This document shows positions 23,482 through 34,490 of a stretch of DNA of 64,000 bases, one piece after another. A program made the translations under genes and the position numbers. A model generated the notes under the pieces. That model had not been told where the DNA came from. It made no database searches and saw nothing but the letters and a program-made list of their open reading frames with translations. The DNA is from Pseudevernia furfuracea (taxonomy: Eukaryota; Ascomycota; Lecanoromycetes; Lecanorales; Parmeliaceae). Positions within the stretch are counted from its first letter, which is position 1, and every line of letters starts with the position of its first letter. The stretch spans positions 434,001 through 498,000 of the forward strand of contig JAIUPT010000020.1 of the NCBI GenBank assembly GCA_022315425.1. Direction: 5' to 3'.

Positions 23482-24986
23482 CAACAGACTTTTCGCTTAA
23501 TTAATAGTCACTCGCACGCACTTTCTATCACTATAAACTACTTTCTACTATTATTCAATAATCACTTGACTAAATGACTTCACATTTGAGACAGTAGTTA
23601 TTTATATAGTAGTGTACAAGTTCTAGTTATGAAAATCATTGTCGCCTTTCGTATCCTTCACACGCTTCATTCTTGTACATAATTTCTCACATTACTTGTT
23701 CATCCTTTTCATGTTCAGATTTTTTCATTCATTGTCTCAGACCTTAATTGTACGTTTCTTAGTTGTCGAGGCGTATAATCGCTTAGAAACCTTGCGCTTT
23801 AGATGGTATCAACATGACTCAATTTGATTCAAATTCGGAGAATTTGTAGATCACGAGAGCACGATGAGATGCGAAATTCTAAGAAGTTTCTCTTGTTGTC
23901 ACGCATTATGACTTGATGCATCGTTCTGAATCAGAAAACATTCCCCATACTTGACAATCACTTCATGAATAAATGAGATTAATCGAGACAATAACACGTA
24001 TATTTAATATCGATATCAATTAATGTCTTCTTTGAAGTTTTTATTCCTCTCAAGCAGTATTTCTTCAGACTTCGAAATGCGTTTGAGACGTCTACTTTTG
24101 AATTTCTTAGCTTGCTTCGCTAGAAAATGTTTCTTGATAATCTGTTGTTGAGTCAGATAATTCGCATTTCGGTCATTGAGATCCTTCTGAACTTCGTGTC
24201 GTTCTGAAGCGATCTCTTTACTGAACATGAAGCTGAGATCAAGCAATTCTGAGGTGTAACAGTCTCAAAACATCATTTTCGTATAGTCACGATACCGTAC
24301 ATTTAAACAGTTCTTGTGATATGTCTCTTTCTTGAGTCGTATGACCCAGATCTGTCTTCGAGTTTTCTCAACTCGAATGAATATCTCGTCACTATGTATT
24401 ATTATATGTTTCTTTCCTCGAAGCTTCTTCAGTCATTCAATAACAAATTGTAGTCGCTCTAGCTTCTGTTTCGAAGACAGCGGAGGCTTATATCTAGGCG
24501 AATATCTATTATAATTCTCTCTTTTGAATGCTGCATTGATGGCTGTTGCGGAGATCATGCACTCAATCTCACGTGCAATTGTGACCCATTTCTTGCGACG
24601 TTGGAATTGATTCTTTGTCGCATGTCTGATTAGACGTCGTCGAAGCCTGATATTGATTATCAGAGATCGTCCGGACTGAGGGTGTCGTTGATGTGCTTTA
24701 GAAGATAATGAATCAATGTTTTCTTTCTCCGCGTCTCTAGCGCGATTTAAGACATTTCGCACTGTTTCTTTGTCACAGTTATACTTCTTCGCAAGCTGCC
24801 GGTTGGAGATATTGAAGTTGTTCTTGAGTTCTATCAGGGCTCCGCGTTTGGCCTCTGGAAGGTCTACTGCGCCTTTGGTACGCCCCATGATAATGTAGGT
24901 GTTTTGGTGATTTTGGTGGGAAAACGCGTTTTTCGCGTTTTTCGAGTAGGGCTGGAGTGGCTATTAATTAAACGAAAAGTCTGTTG
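23482..24986 (-). mobile_element. Tc1/mariner DNA transposon, decayed
   Basis: 1505 bp between TA dinucleotides. Terminal inverted repeats of about 32 bp (23482-23513 and 24955-24986) begin CAACAGACTTTTCG and differ only by two C/T transitions. A single long transposase frame on the minus strand fills the interior and carries several nonsense changes. It lies within the gag side of the older copia relic. Confidence 0.85.
23650..24888 (-). pseudogene. Tc1/mariner transposase relic with DDE motifs
   Basis: It starts MGRTKGAVDLPEAKRG with helix-turn-helix residues (NISNRQLAKKYNCDKETVRNVL). Read through in one frame it keeps the catalytic blocks HSDE, then QNDASSHNA, then NQIESC-YHLKRK, the expected D, D and E. 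The frame is broken by stops that mostly replace Trp (TGG to TGA, for example at 24433-24435 and near 24265) and one Gln (CAA to TAA). These are the changes RIP produces. The product cannot be functional as it stands. Confidence 0.8.
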
Positions 24987-25162
24987 TATATCTTATATAG
25001 ACTAATCTTTCTTCTTTTCGTAATTAATAAACTTCTTCTATTTAATAGTCACTATCTACTTTCGACTATTCTTATATTTAATAAGTAGTATATCTTATTG
25101 ATCTTTTATAGTAATCTTATCGATAATAAGTGTCAAGTCGACTTGATTCGTTTCAAGAAGAA

Positions 25163-25367
25163 TGTGATGGATCCAGCCCACGGTCTGGTACTGTGGGCCT
25201 TACCCTGAAGGCACAGCCCTACAAGGCCTCAGCCCTACACTAGCGCGCCAAGACCTGGCCTTGTACTTCTACATAGACTCATGCATTTGTACTTAGGAAC
25301 TCCATAGTTAGAATTCCGTTCACACCACACCTACATGCTATTCCAGTCCTATGTGCAGTCCCTGACA
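25163..25367. repeat. Solo LTR with target duplication AAGAA
   Basis: 205 bp, starting TGTGATGGATCC and ending CCTGACA, flanked by AAGAA at 25158-25162 and 25368-25372. It is GC-normal within RIP-type DNA, so it inserted after most of the mutation or escaped it. Its start resembles the LTR start of the young copia element (TGATGGAATTCAGCC), suggesting a related copia family. Orientation is uncertain. Confidence 0.75.
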
Positions 25368-25757
25368 AAGAATAATTTTCTTGATTAATTTGTTAAGCTT
25401 GTTAAATTCAGCTCTATTCTTCGAATACAATTATAAATGCTAATATCTGATTTATTTAATAATATAGATTCCGTCTTTTGCTTACAATTTGATCTTAATA
25501 AAAACGAATTATTTTTTGTAATTAATGAAGAAGAGAATTAAGATCTTATTAAATTTATAGAAATTCTTTATAACAATTATATACGTATAATTTTTTGATA
25601 TGAGTCGTATGTTACCCTCGATAGACTTATAACACGATGTTATTACCTTGATAAACTTTCGATACTATTTCAGATAGACTTCTCTTCACTCTCGATGAAT
25701 TGCAGATATTAATAACGACGTGCAGAAGTGTAGACAGTGACACAACAACGATAGACA

Positions 25758-25774
25758 CTATCGAGCTCATAATC
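25758..25774 (-). other. Decayed half-tRNA(iMet) primer-binding site
   Basis: On the minus strand GATTATGAGCTCGATAG follows the 5' LTR directly. It matches the site of the young element (GGTTATGAGCCCGG) apart from transitions. Confidence 0.6.
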
Positions 25775-25906
25775 TGTTGAATAATATGAATATTATTAAC
25801 TATATTGACTAGACTGAAGACCTATAGGAAGTATCTACAGGAGAGTAGTGTCACACTAATGCCAAGCCACTAGTCCGGGTAGGGCTGACTGCCATGGTTT
25901 TCAACA
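25775..25906 (-). repeat. 5' LTR of the decayed copia element
   Basis: 132 bp, TGTTGAA...TTCAACA. It is less mutated than its partner at 12554-12685; by eye every difference is a transition. Confidence 0.8.
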
Positions 25907-27059
25907 GTTTTATTGCGCAGGGTGGACTCGGACCCTCGCCGAAATTTGATGAGGGCTGCATCAAGATCTGAAGCTTACCTTAGCGGAGGAATGTGGTTCT
26001 GGATTACGGTCTATAGGCGGTTACTTGACTTGCTACGGTACTAGAACGGTTTCTTAGTTTTAGAACTATACAACGGTTCTTTAAATACTACGTTTCAAAA
26101 AAATTATCATATTATTTTTTTAGTAGTATCTAAACAGTTACTTACTCGAGACGTTTCTTTTTTTGATACGTTCTATAATATCTACCGTAATAACTGTGAA
26201 GCTTGCTAATAACTGTTAAACTTGCCAAGTCGAGTACTCGGAAGTCTTAAATAGCGAGAAATATCAACGCTTTTGAACATTTGACTGCAAAAATAAGCGA
26301 TTTAGACGATTTTCTCGCGGGGGTGACTTCCCCCAATATATGCGCCCACTGTGGTGGGGGCATGGCCATGGGGGTATGTTGGAGTGGGGTTGCGGAATCC
26401 CACTTGCGGGAGTCGGTCTTTCGACGCTAATTGAAAGATACAGCTGACTAATCATGAGACGGTTATCATTTAAGAACGTTTCATTGACCGGGGACGTCTA
26501 TAAATTGTTACGATTATTATTTGTCACTGTCAAATGGCAAGTATATTAAGGGTTACCGTTCCGTCAGTACTACCGTAGCACAACCGTAAATTTACGGTAC
26601 CCTAACCCGCCTTTGTGTCGCTAAGGTATTTGCGCGGGAGGCTTATTTTAGCTGCAAATCATTGACGGGGGACTGTCCGCAGAGGAGTTGTTATCATATC
26701 TTACCTTATCGGAAAAGAGTGTGTCGTCAACAGCGCCCCCCGCCTTGCGACAGGGGCACTGGTACTAGTATACGACATGACTCTCGAGATATCTATGACG
26801 CATCGCACGCATCAGGTCGTTACCCTTTTTCCCGGTTCTTCGGGTGTAGACGCTAAGCAGAAAGTCAGATGTAGAGATGATCATCTATTCAATCACCATC
26901 TGTCCAATCATTACGACTCACTGCGGCTCGAAACTTTTGCTTGCTCAGGACCATGGCAAACCAGATGGGACCGATGATCATGCTCCTGCTAGCTTATTCC
27001 CCAATTACAAGATGGTTGGTATCTGTCGTCAGATTTCCTTTAGAATGGTGAACCTACCT
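25907..27059. other. Non-coding region of probable repeat origin
   Basis: Composition changes from AT-rich (to about 26250) to mixed. No frame has recognisable family features. Possibly the worn interior of an element whose LTR is at 27060-27310. Confidence 0.3.
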
Positions 27060-27310
27060 TGTGACGGAGTGGAGTCAGCCCTACCCTCAGCCTAGATCCA
27101 GTCTAGTTCTACCCCAGCCAGTCGAGGAACGACACAGGTATATGCGATCACCTTATGCGATAGCTAGGCTAGCGTGTCGTCCGTTCTCATAGAGGCGCTG
27201 GTCGCCCACTTCTTATTTTCCTTCTTCGTCTTTCGTCTTCTAAATAAACCTAACTCTATTAGACCAAGTATATCAAGTAATAGTTCTAGTTCCAGCCTCG
27301 TTCTCTGACA
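27060..27310. repeat. LTR-like sequence
   Basis: 251 bp starting TGTGACGGAGTGGAGTCAGCC and ending CTCTGACA, with the same style of ends as the solo LTR at 25163-25367 (TGTGATGG...CCTGACA). No matching 5-bp target duplication (TACCT and TCAAG), so this is a weak call. Confidence 0.4.
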
Positions 27311-27814
27311 TCAAGCTGTCGCATGGAAACTCCCCAAGATAGTCGAGATCCGCGGAAAGATCACAAAGGGCATTGCGAACAGCAGCTTAAGAAGATAAAC
27401 ACAATATGCGAATGGGTTTATTAACCTTCAAAGAAAGCTGAATAATTCTGATGAAGTACAATTGAGTTTGCTGCCTCGTTCTCCCCGGTCTCGGCGGTTA
27501 CGGGGGGACTCGGGGTAAGGTATCGGGTAATGGGCGGAGATGTCCCACCCACAGGCCCGTGTGATACCCGCACCGTGTGACCCGGAAAACCATAAAGTAT
27601 ATTCAACTTTACTTTACTGCCGGGCTTGGTCGGCCAACCCGTTAGTGTCCGAACAATGCACAGGGGGGAAAGAAAGAAAGAAAAAACCCCATCTTTGCAC
27701 TGCTCCTCTGTCCCCTTTCTTATCCTTAGATCACTCACCTACGACCAACTATTCCCTGGTCAATTTACTTTCCCACTCATAACTATCAGGACTTAGGCCC
27801 GAATTCCCCCAAGC
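27311..27814 (+). promoter_or_regulatory. Upstream region of the dioxygenase gene
   Basis: About 500 bp between the LTR-like sequence and the dioxygenase start codon. It should contain the promoter and leader; no specific site was recognised. Confidence 0.35.
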
Positions 27815-29791
27815 ATGAACGGTGAGCATTCCCCAGCTGGCGCACATTCAATCAATGGCGAAGCTTCAGTGAACGGTGTGCACAATATTGGTCAACATCC
27901 AAGCGAAGGCAATTTTCCACAGCCGCTCAAGCTCTCTGGGGCACTTGATCAATTCGAGTCATTCCGCAGCACCCCGTGCATTGGCACCGAATTCCCCAAA
28001 GCCAGCCTCGTCGAATGGCTCAGAGCACCAAACTCGGACGAACTCATACGTGACTTGGCCGTCACCAGTACAGTCCCATCTGATCACTCAATTGCGAGGC
28101 GTCATTGACTGACCGCCTCCGCAGTTGCCGAACGTGTTGTTGTTTTTTCCGCGGTCAAACAGAGCTAAGCGACGCGCTTCACAAGGAGTTGATTTTCAGG
28201 CTCGGCCAGCTCACTGGAAGACCTAAGGAGAACGGTCTCTATAAGCATCCGCTTTGGAAAATCGTGGGCGACAAAGACCCGCATTGTTCCGCTTTGGACA
28301 ATGGGAGGCTTGTTTCAATGTATAGAGACTCAGCCGAGGGGGAAAAAGTGCAGTCGATCCGGATTGCCTGGCACAGTGATATCAGCTTTGAGCCGAACCC
28401 CCCAGATTTTTCCAGTCTGAGATTGACCCAGTTGCCCGTCGAGGGTGGAGGTACGACGCCAAGCCATGCAGTTCCCTTTCTCCTCCAGCGCTCTCAATAG
28501 CCACCAGCTAAGGCGGGTCAGTAAGAATTGTACAGATACACTGTGGGCCTCTGGTTATGAAGTCTACGATCGCTTCTCCAAACCCTTCCAGTCCTTTTTG
28601 GAGAGTCTCACGGCCACGTACTCCCAAGCGAAGGCGATGAACGAGAAGGCTCGTTCCATTGGACAGAGCCTTGAAGAAGGGCCGCGTGGAGCTCCAGCCA
28701 ACGTTGGTACCGCGATGGAGGGCGTCCATCCAGTCATACGTACCCACCCAGTGACTGGCTGGAAGAGCGTGTTCGCGACGGGGACCCACTGTAAAAAAAT
28801 CAATGGCCTTAGTCAGTCTGAGAGCCAATCCCTTCTGGACAGAATTCTCTCGATGATCACGGAAAATCATGACCTTCAGGTCCGGTTCCGATGGCAGAAT
28901 CCATCGGATATTGGTATGCTACTGTTTTTTCTCTTCTCTTTCGAACCACGCCTGCACGATTATCGTTTTAGGCCTTGACTTCATTGCACAAAGAACTTCT
29001 CCTCATTTAGCATATTCAAAATCCATTTCGTTTCTTGGCATTGGAGGTTCGACGCAACGTCGCGTATATTTTTGTACTGTAGCATGAGCATCCACTCCAT
29101 AAATTCACAACCAACTTATAAATATTCCAAATAGACAAAATTTGAAGCTATACACATCTTAGGCCCGTCATGTCTTATAATTTTCTTGTTGGTACAAGTG
29201 CAAAGAACAAGGTCGAGCATCTTCTTTCGAGTTTATTCTAGTGCTTTATTCATATTTAGCGTACCTATTCAAAAACCGTTTCGTCTCTTGGCACTGGAGA
29301 TCTACGAGGCCTTGAAACGAGATCTTAAGGCGTGATCTTTGGAGTATGATGATGAGTGGTGTGCTACAGTAAGGCGCAATCATGTATATAGCTTCATATT
29401 TGACTATTTGGAATATTTGTAACTTGCTTGTGAATTTATGAAGTAGATGCGCATGCTACAGTATAAAAATATATGAAACGGTGCGTCGGATCTCCAGTGC
29501 CAAGAGAGGAAACGGATTTTGAATACGCAAAATTCTCTCCCTTGCGTAATCGCCCGTTTGTAGGCGGGTAGGCTTGCTAACAGCACCGGTCCAGCGATTT
29601 GGGATAACAGATGTGCCTATCACGCGCCAACGCCGGACTACAGAGGATCTCGCGGCGGCTGGCGTGTACTTGGTGTGGGAGAAGTCCCGTATCTCGATCC
29701 CAACAGTGTCTCCCGGGCAGATGGATTAGCAATGTTGGGGAAGTCTGAGACAGCCAACGGGAAGATTGGCCAACACACCAGTCTGACTTGA
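27815..29791 (+). CDS. TauD/TfdA-family Fe(II)/2-oxoglutarate dioxygenase, frameshifted (possible pseudogene)
   Basis: Exons 27815-28067, 28125-28450, 28536-28913 and 29595-29791; introns of 57, 85 and 681 bp. About 384 residues if one base is restored. Iron ligands are present: H-x-D in AWHSD (about 167) and the distal His in DNRCAYHAPT (about 329), with the 2-oxoglutarate Arg in GGWRVLG (about 343). Early in exon 2, in a T run near 28141-28150, the frame slips by one base: upstream reads IAERVVVF, and the continuation (FRGQTELSDAL) is in another frame. No splice alternative I tried repairs this. The last intron is about ten times the usual size and holds a foldback repeat; the final exon (AIWDNR..., stop at 29789-29791) was found beyond it. 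The likely role is oxidation of an alkyl-citrate derivative. It may be a true pseudogene or a sequencing error. Confidence 0.82.
29010..29530. repeat. Foldback (long inverted repeat) element in the last intron of the dioxygenase gene
   Basis: Arms of about 143 bp (29010-29152 and 29387-29530) are inverted copies with roughly 85-90 percent match by eye, around a 235-bp centre. The centre contains a third, partial copy of the motif CCGTTTCGTCTCTTGGCACT (near 29270). No coding frame lies inside. This fits a MITE or foldback-type non-autonomous element. Confidence 0.7.
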
Positions 29792-31325
29792 TGCTGGCGC
29801 GAGCTGGAAACGAGTCTGCATCCATTTTCTTCTACAGTCGTTAGCAGTGAAGTCGGTAATATTATTGCCTTCTCTACATACATTTACTCAAATTGTGTAT
29901 CACATTATGTGGATAGTGCCCTCGATTTCAGGGTCGGGATAAGATGGGAAAGCCCTCCAAGCGACGCCTTCCAATAGTTGCCTTGAGGGGTGTAAGGTAC
30001 ATCTAGGCTATCACTACCCAAGTCAAACTGCATGACGCTTACCCAAGATCTTACATGAAACTTACTGATTGATTTGATTGACTATATGCTTGATTAATTG
30101 ATTAATTGATAAATTGAATACGTCTTACCATCCTAAAAGTCTTGCCTCTTGACGGCCAATTCTACTAGGTAACCAGTATCGCCAGCAGTGACGCCTTGAG
30201 ACAGGATCCAAGCGACATAGGTCTTTTGCGGCTGTTGGCCCTCGTGACCAAGGGTACCTGAGGGCAAGCAAGTAGCATAAGGTTTCCCCAGGCACTCTAC
30301 CTACAGGGTCGACAGACCTCTTTCTTGCCGCTCCAGTCTCCTCGTACAGTGGCTTCAGACCTTGCCTCTTTTACAATAATGGGCCTTTATCTCATCTCAA
30401 CGTCACTTTACATAGTTTAAGTCTTGGGAGTAGGTTCTTGGCTTTGTCGGCTGATAGCTCTCGCGCGATAACAGCTGATCGACCGGTCCTAGACTCCCCG
30501 GTTTGCGGGTCGCCTCGGGGGATGGATGATGGTATAGACTAATGTGCTGGCTGCGTGGACTAGCAAATAGTGGAAAGCTTGCGGGGTACTGGTTTTTTGA
30601 CATATTTTTGATTCTCAGGGTGACCACCCCTAACCCTTCGGGGGCTCTCCGAAGGCTTCTGCCGAAGGGGCTGTCAAAGCAAGCTCGAAGTCTAGAGATT
30701 TTACGTAAACCCATTTGATATAGATGTCCTGAGTAATAAAACTGTAAGCTCCTAAGAGATTGATGGTGAAAAAGGTGAAAGGATCCAGGTCGTCTTTTTC
30801 GCCATACAATAAAATTTACCAAACCAGAAAATTGTATTTTTGGGGCCAAAGAGCTTTTGCTTGTTCAGTATAATCCTTATTAAATAAAACTTATGGATAA
30901 TATGTTTATAACGGGTACTAGGTGTTGTGGTGGTGTAATTAAAGTGTGAAATAATCGATGTTATTTTGTTTTTTTCATATTATCTACCCCCCCCCCCCTC
31001 CCCTTGCTTCTTGCTTGGAGATTTCCCCACGGCGCTATTCATATTTCATTCTTGACATTCTCGAAGCGTTCTTGATTTTGATCCTTCACAACACTTTTGA
31101 AACGGGATGTTATCTTAGACTCAGCAAGAGAGCTCGTCAGTATCCCCCAGCGATCTTGAGAACCACAGAGCCAAGCCTCAGGCTGTTCATAAGCCTTACT
31201 GCTTGCGACTGCTCCCAATCGCTGTGCAACTTTTCACGCGCTCGCCCCAATCCAGGATTAGGTCTGCCTGTCTTCACAAGAACGTGTAGAGACAGCGGAC
31301 CTCTCTTCTCTTTTGGCCGCTAAGG
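29792..31325. other. Intergenic region between dioxygenase and MFS transporter genes
   Basis: About 1.5 kb. It should contain the dioxygenase 3' end and the MFS promoter. It includes a C-rich run near 30987. The largest frames (for example minus strand 30403-30849) look random in composition. Nothing else was seen. Confidence 0.4.
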
Positions 31326-33151
31326 ATGACAGCATCTTCAGCCACTTTGAACGACCTGGAGAAGCATGACACGGAGCCGCGTCCGCCAGCTTCTGAGATT
31401 ACCGCTGATGCTTTCGAGAGCCCACTTCAGCAAGCAACGCGAGCGGGTGAATGGAGTAGTCCCGAGGATCCAGAGGATCCTCGGAATTGGTCTATCGCCA
31501 AGAAAGCCTACCATACTGCCATTCCTTCGGTTTGCTCCTTTACGGTGTATGTGCAGGATACCCCTGTGAGATGGTCAAGCTGATGCTACGTTGAAGCACA
31601 TTCGCCTCTTCAGTCTACACACCTGGCGTCCCTAGTGTACGAGAGCAGTTTCAAGTCTCGGAAACCGTTGCCCTCCTGCCGCTGTCTCTATACGTCCTCG
31701 GCACCGCCTTTGGTCCGATGATTGCAGCTCCCTTGAGTGAAACACTTGGCCGACGGGCGGTTTATTTCTCTTGCCTTCCCATATTCGCACTTTTCACAAT
31801 AGGGGCAGGCTTCTCCAAAACCTTTGCGTCTCTCGTCGTCTGTCGATTTTTTGCCGGGGTCTTTGGCTCACCTCCTCTGAGTGTTGGAGCGGGAACAAAC
31901 GCAGACCTGTACCCACCCGCAAAACGAGGTTTGGTCACATGCATCTGGATTGTGACACCCTTTCTCGGTCCTGTCCTTGGGTAAGTTCGACAACAGTCGC
32001 TCATCCGTACTTGGCGGACCTCCTACCCATTTGCTGATCATAGCTGACCATGATTAGTCCCACGATCGGCGGTTTCGTCGTGGAAACCAAAGACTGGCAA
32101 TGGACACAATGGACACTCCTTTTCTTCGTAGCAGCCAGCATGCTTTTCTCAGTTGGCATGCAAGAGACATGCAAGAAGACATTACTCCAACGTCGAGCTA
32201 AACGTCAGGGTATTACGCTACAGAAAACGGATCTCCACGGCGGGGAAGCTCTAAAAAAACTATTGACGGTGACACTGCTTCGGCCCCTTCAAATGCTTGT
32301 GATCGAACCTATTGTTACCTTCTTCAGTCTCTATGTGGGCTTCAACATAGGGGTAGTGTTTGGCTTTTTTGACGCCTTCCCAATCGTCTTTGGTGGAGTC
32401 TACCATTTCGACTCCGGTGAAGTTGGCTTGGCGTTCTTGGGTCTTGGCCTGGGTTGCTGTCTCGGTGTTCTCACGTACGTGGTCGCGGATCGACTCACTT
32501 ACCAGAAGCAATACCAGATTTCACTTCGTGAAGGTCGTGAGGGTGCCGTGTTTCCGGAACATCGACTCTACTCGGCAATGATAGGTTCAATTGCTTTGCC
32601 AATCTCTCTGTTCTGGTTTGCGTGGACGGCAAAGATCCATTGGATAAGCCCGATCTGTGCGGCTATTCCATTCGGATGGGGCAATTTCCTGGTTTTCGTG
32701 AGTTTCGAATCGTTCCCGTGCTTGCTTCATGCATTCAGCTAAATATTCTACATAGTGCTCGTCAGCACTTTACCTCACAGACACATATGGAGCCCTGTAC
32801 GGTGCGTCAGCCATGGCTGCCAATGGATTGCTACGATATATAATGTCCTCAGCATTCCCTCTGTTTACTGCGCAACGTGAGTAGCTCTTTTAGATCCTTA
32901 AGTGTCATTTCTTCATCATCACAAGCGTGCGATTTTACAGATCTTGATTGTGCTACGCACTACTGACCATAGATCCTATATCTTTAGTGTATACAGCCCT
33001 TGGCATCCCCTGGGCAACTAGCCTCTTCGGCTTTATCGTTCTAGCTTTGACGCCTGTGCCCTGGGTCCTATTCAAATGGGGTCCTCAGATACGAGCCATG
33101 AGCCACTATGAAACAACCGAAATTGGTATTTCGCGTGTCGGAAAAGCATAG
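31326..33151 (+). CDS. MFS transporter, DHA1 (drug:H+ antiporter) type
   Basis: Five exons: 31326-31546, 31597-31980, 32058-32697, 32756-32876 and 32988-33151, giving 509 residues. Each junction was fixed by comparison with the paralogue at 49471: SFTV|TFASSVYTPG, GPVLG|PTIGG, LVF|CSSALYL, TAQ|LYTALG. The N-terminal cytosolic stretch ends in EDPEDPRNWSIAKK, typical of DHA1 fungal transporters. The loop 2-3 signature is ETLGRR, and the hydrophobic segments fit 12 helices. It is likely a plasma-membrane exporter of the cluster product. The short first intron (50 bp) and the third (58 bp) are near the lower limit, yet both have good donor and acceptor sites. Confidence 0.9.
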
Positions 33152-34490
33152 AGCACTTGCTCTCCTTTCTACCAATTTTTTGAAAATTACTTTTCGCTAT
33201 ACTCCTCGGGCTGTGTAGGAGACGGCAAAAAGAAAGGAAAGGTAGTTCTTTGGGTTGAACAAGTTATATGAAGGTGCCATGACACCCATGATTGAGAACA
33301 ATTTTATAGCGTAGATAGACCGCTGAAATATGTGCCGTGGATAGAGCTTTTGCTTTTCTTTTGGCTGAGAAAATTTACAGTTCGAGTCTACCCAAGCACA
33401 TCAACCAACAGCGTCCATGACTCCTGGGTGTACTCTCAATGTGGTCATTCTCGTCATAGTGATACCTCAAGCTCAGCTATGATTCCACGCCGGATTACTG
33501 CAAACATCAACCCATTTAGATATCGATTCGACGTAACCGGGACCTGCTTTGGTCTACCTCAGCTAATCGACACGCTGGAGAGGGTATTCACCGGGACCCC
33601 CGACAGTGACGGATCTCACACAGGATAGGATTCCCCTTTTTCATTTACGTTTAGCAAATCACATCGAAGTCCTTGTTCCTCGCCTCGGCTATCCATCGAG
33701 CTCGTCACCGCTTGCATCATCACAAGTCACGGATGCCGTTCTCCGTAGTGAGCATCCAAGGCACATAAAAAAAAACCATGCAGCAGAGACGAAGACATCT
33801 TCCGGGGTAAACTCTAGCTGCGATGAGAGAGCCGAACGATGCGTCGAAGTCTGCCTCTCAATTCCGGGGGAGCACGGAGGTATTCAAATGTCGCTCCCAT
33901 CTCCCTTTTCGGTTGACTGGGGGCCCGGCTCGACCACGTGAAAACAGCATGACGTGGACCATGGGGGTTCCCTCTGCCGCACTGGGTGGGTATCTTGGGG
34001 CCGCCTGCCCATCCCGCACGTTTTTGCACACGGCATTCCCACTCTTTTCGGCTTTCGCTCACTTTCCGCCGGTCCAGCCGACTCAGATGCGGCGGTTCGG
34101 TCTCGGAGCTCCGGGGAGCGGCGTCCGACTGCTACTCGATCGGCCAAGTGCTCCGTGATACCGACACCGCTGCCCCCGCGGTGGCGGAGCCTGTCAGGAA
34201 ACTTTACGTCGACCGCGTCCACGGTTTCTGACTGGAGAGTTTGCAAGTTGTTTCGGGACGGTACTCGTATCTACCTGGACGATTACTCTAGGGCTAGGGC
34301 ACAGCGCCGAAAATTAGCAAGATATCTGTTTACACACTATTTCTATAATAGCTAGCTAAAATCCAATAAAGCTGGAACAGAGGTTGGCAGAACTCACGCA
34401 GACCAGCCACACGAAAGAGCCGTCCGATTTCTCTGCGTCATACTGCGACCATTCCAAGTTCTCCTCAAGACCAATAGATCTGTTAGGGTC
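33152..34490. other. Intergenic region upstream of the cupin gene
   Basis: About 1.3 kb with several overlapping short frames (33606-34355) on both strands, none with family features. It probably holds the MFS 3' region and the cupin promoter. Confidence 0.4.

Larger units (their letters stand above)
12554..25906 (-). mobile_element. RIP-decayed Ty1/copia LTR retrotransposon carrying nested insertions
   Basis: Two 132-bp LTR copies (12554-12685 and 25775-25906) begin TGTTGAA (TATTGAA in the left copy) and end TTCAACA. They differ at about 15 sites by eye, all transitions, which is the RIP signature. A purine tract (minus strand, 12686-12695) adjoins the left LTR and a primer-binding site adjoins the right LTR, so the element reads on the minus strand. 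Decayed gag, RT and RNase H motifs occur in the right order. Within it lie a young copia element, a Tc1/mariner element and a solo LTR. Removing these leaves about 6 kb, near copia size. No matching target duplication is visible (ACTTA left, GTTTT right), so a composite origin is possible. Confidence 0.8.

Noticed and set aside
30403..30849. 148-codon minus-strand frame
   Set aside because: Composition looks random, no domain, no splice-consistent neighbours.
33606..34355. Several overlapping frames of 80-133 codons
   Set aside because: They occur in many frames of a GC-rich stretch at once and show no conserved text.
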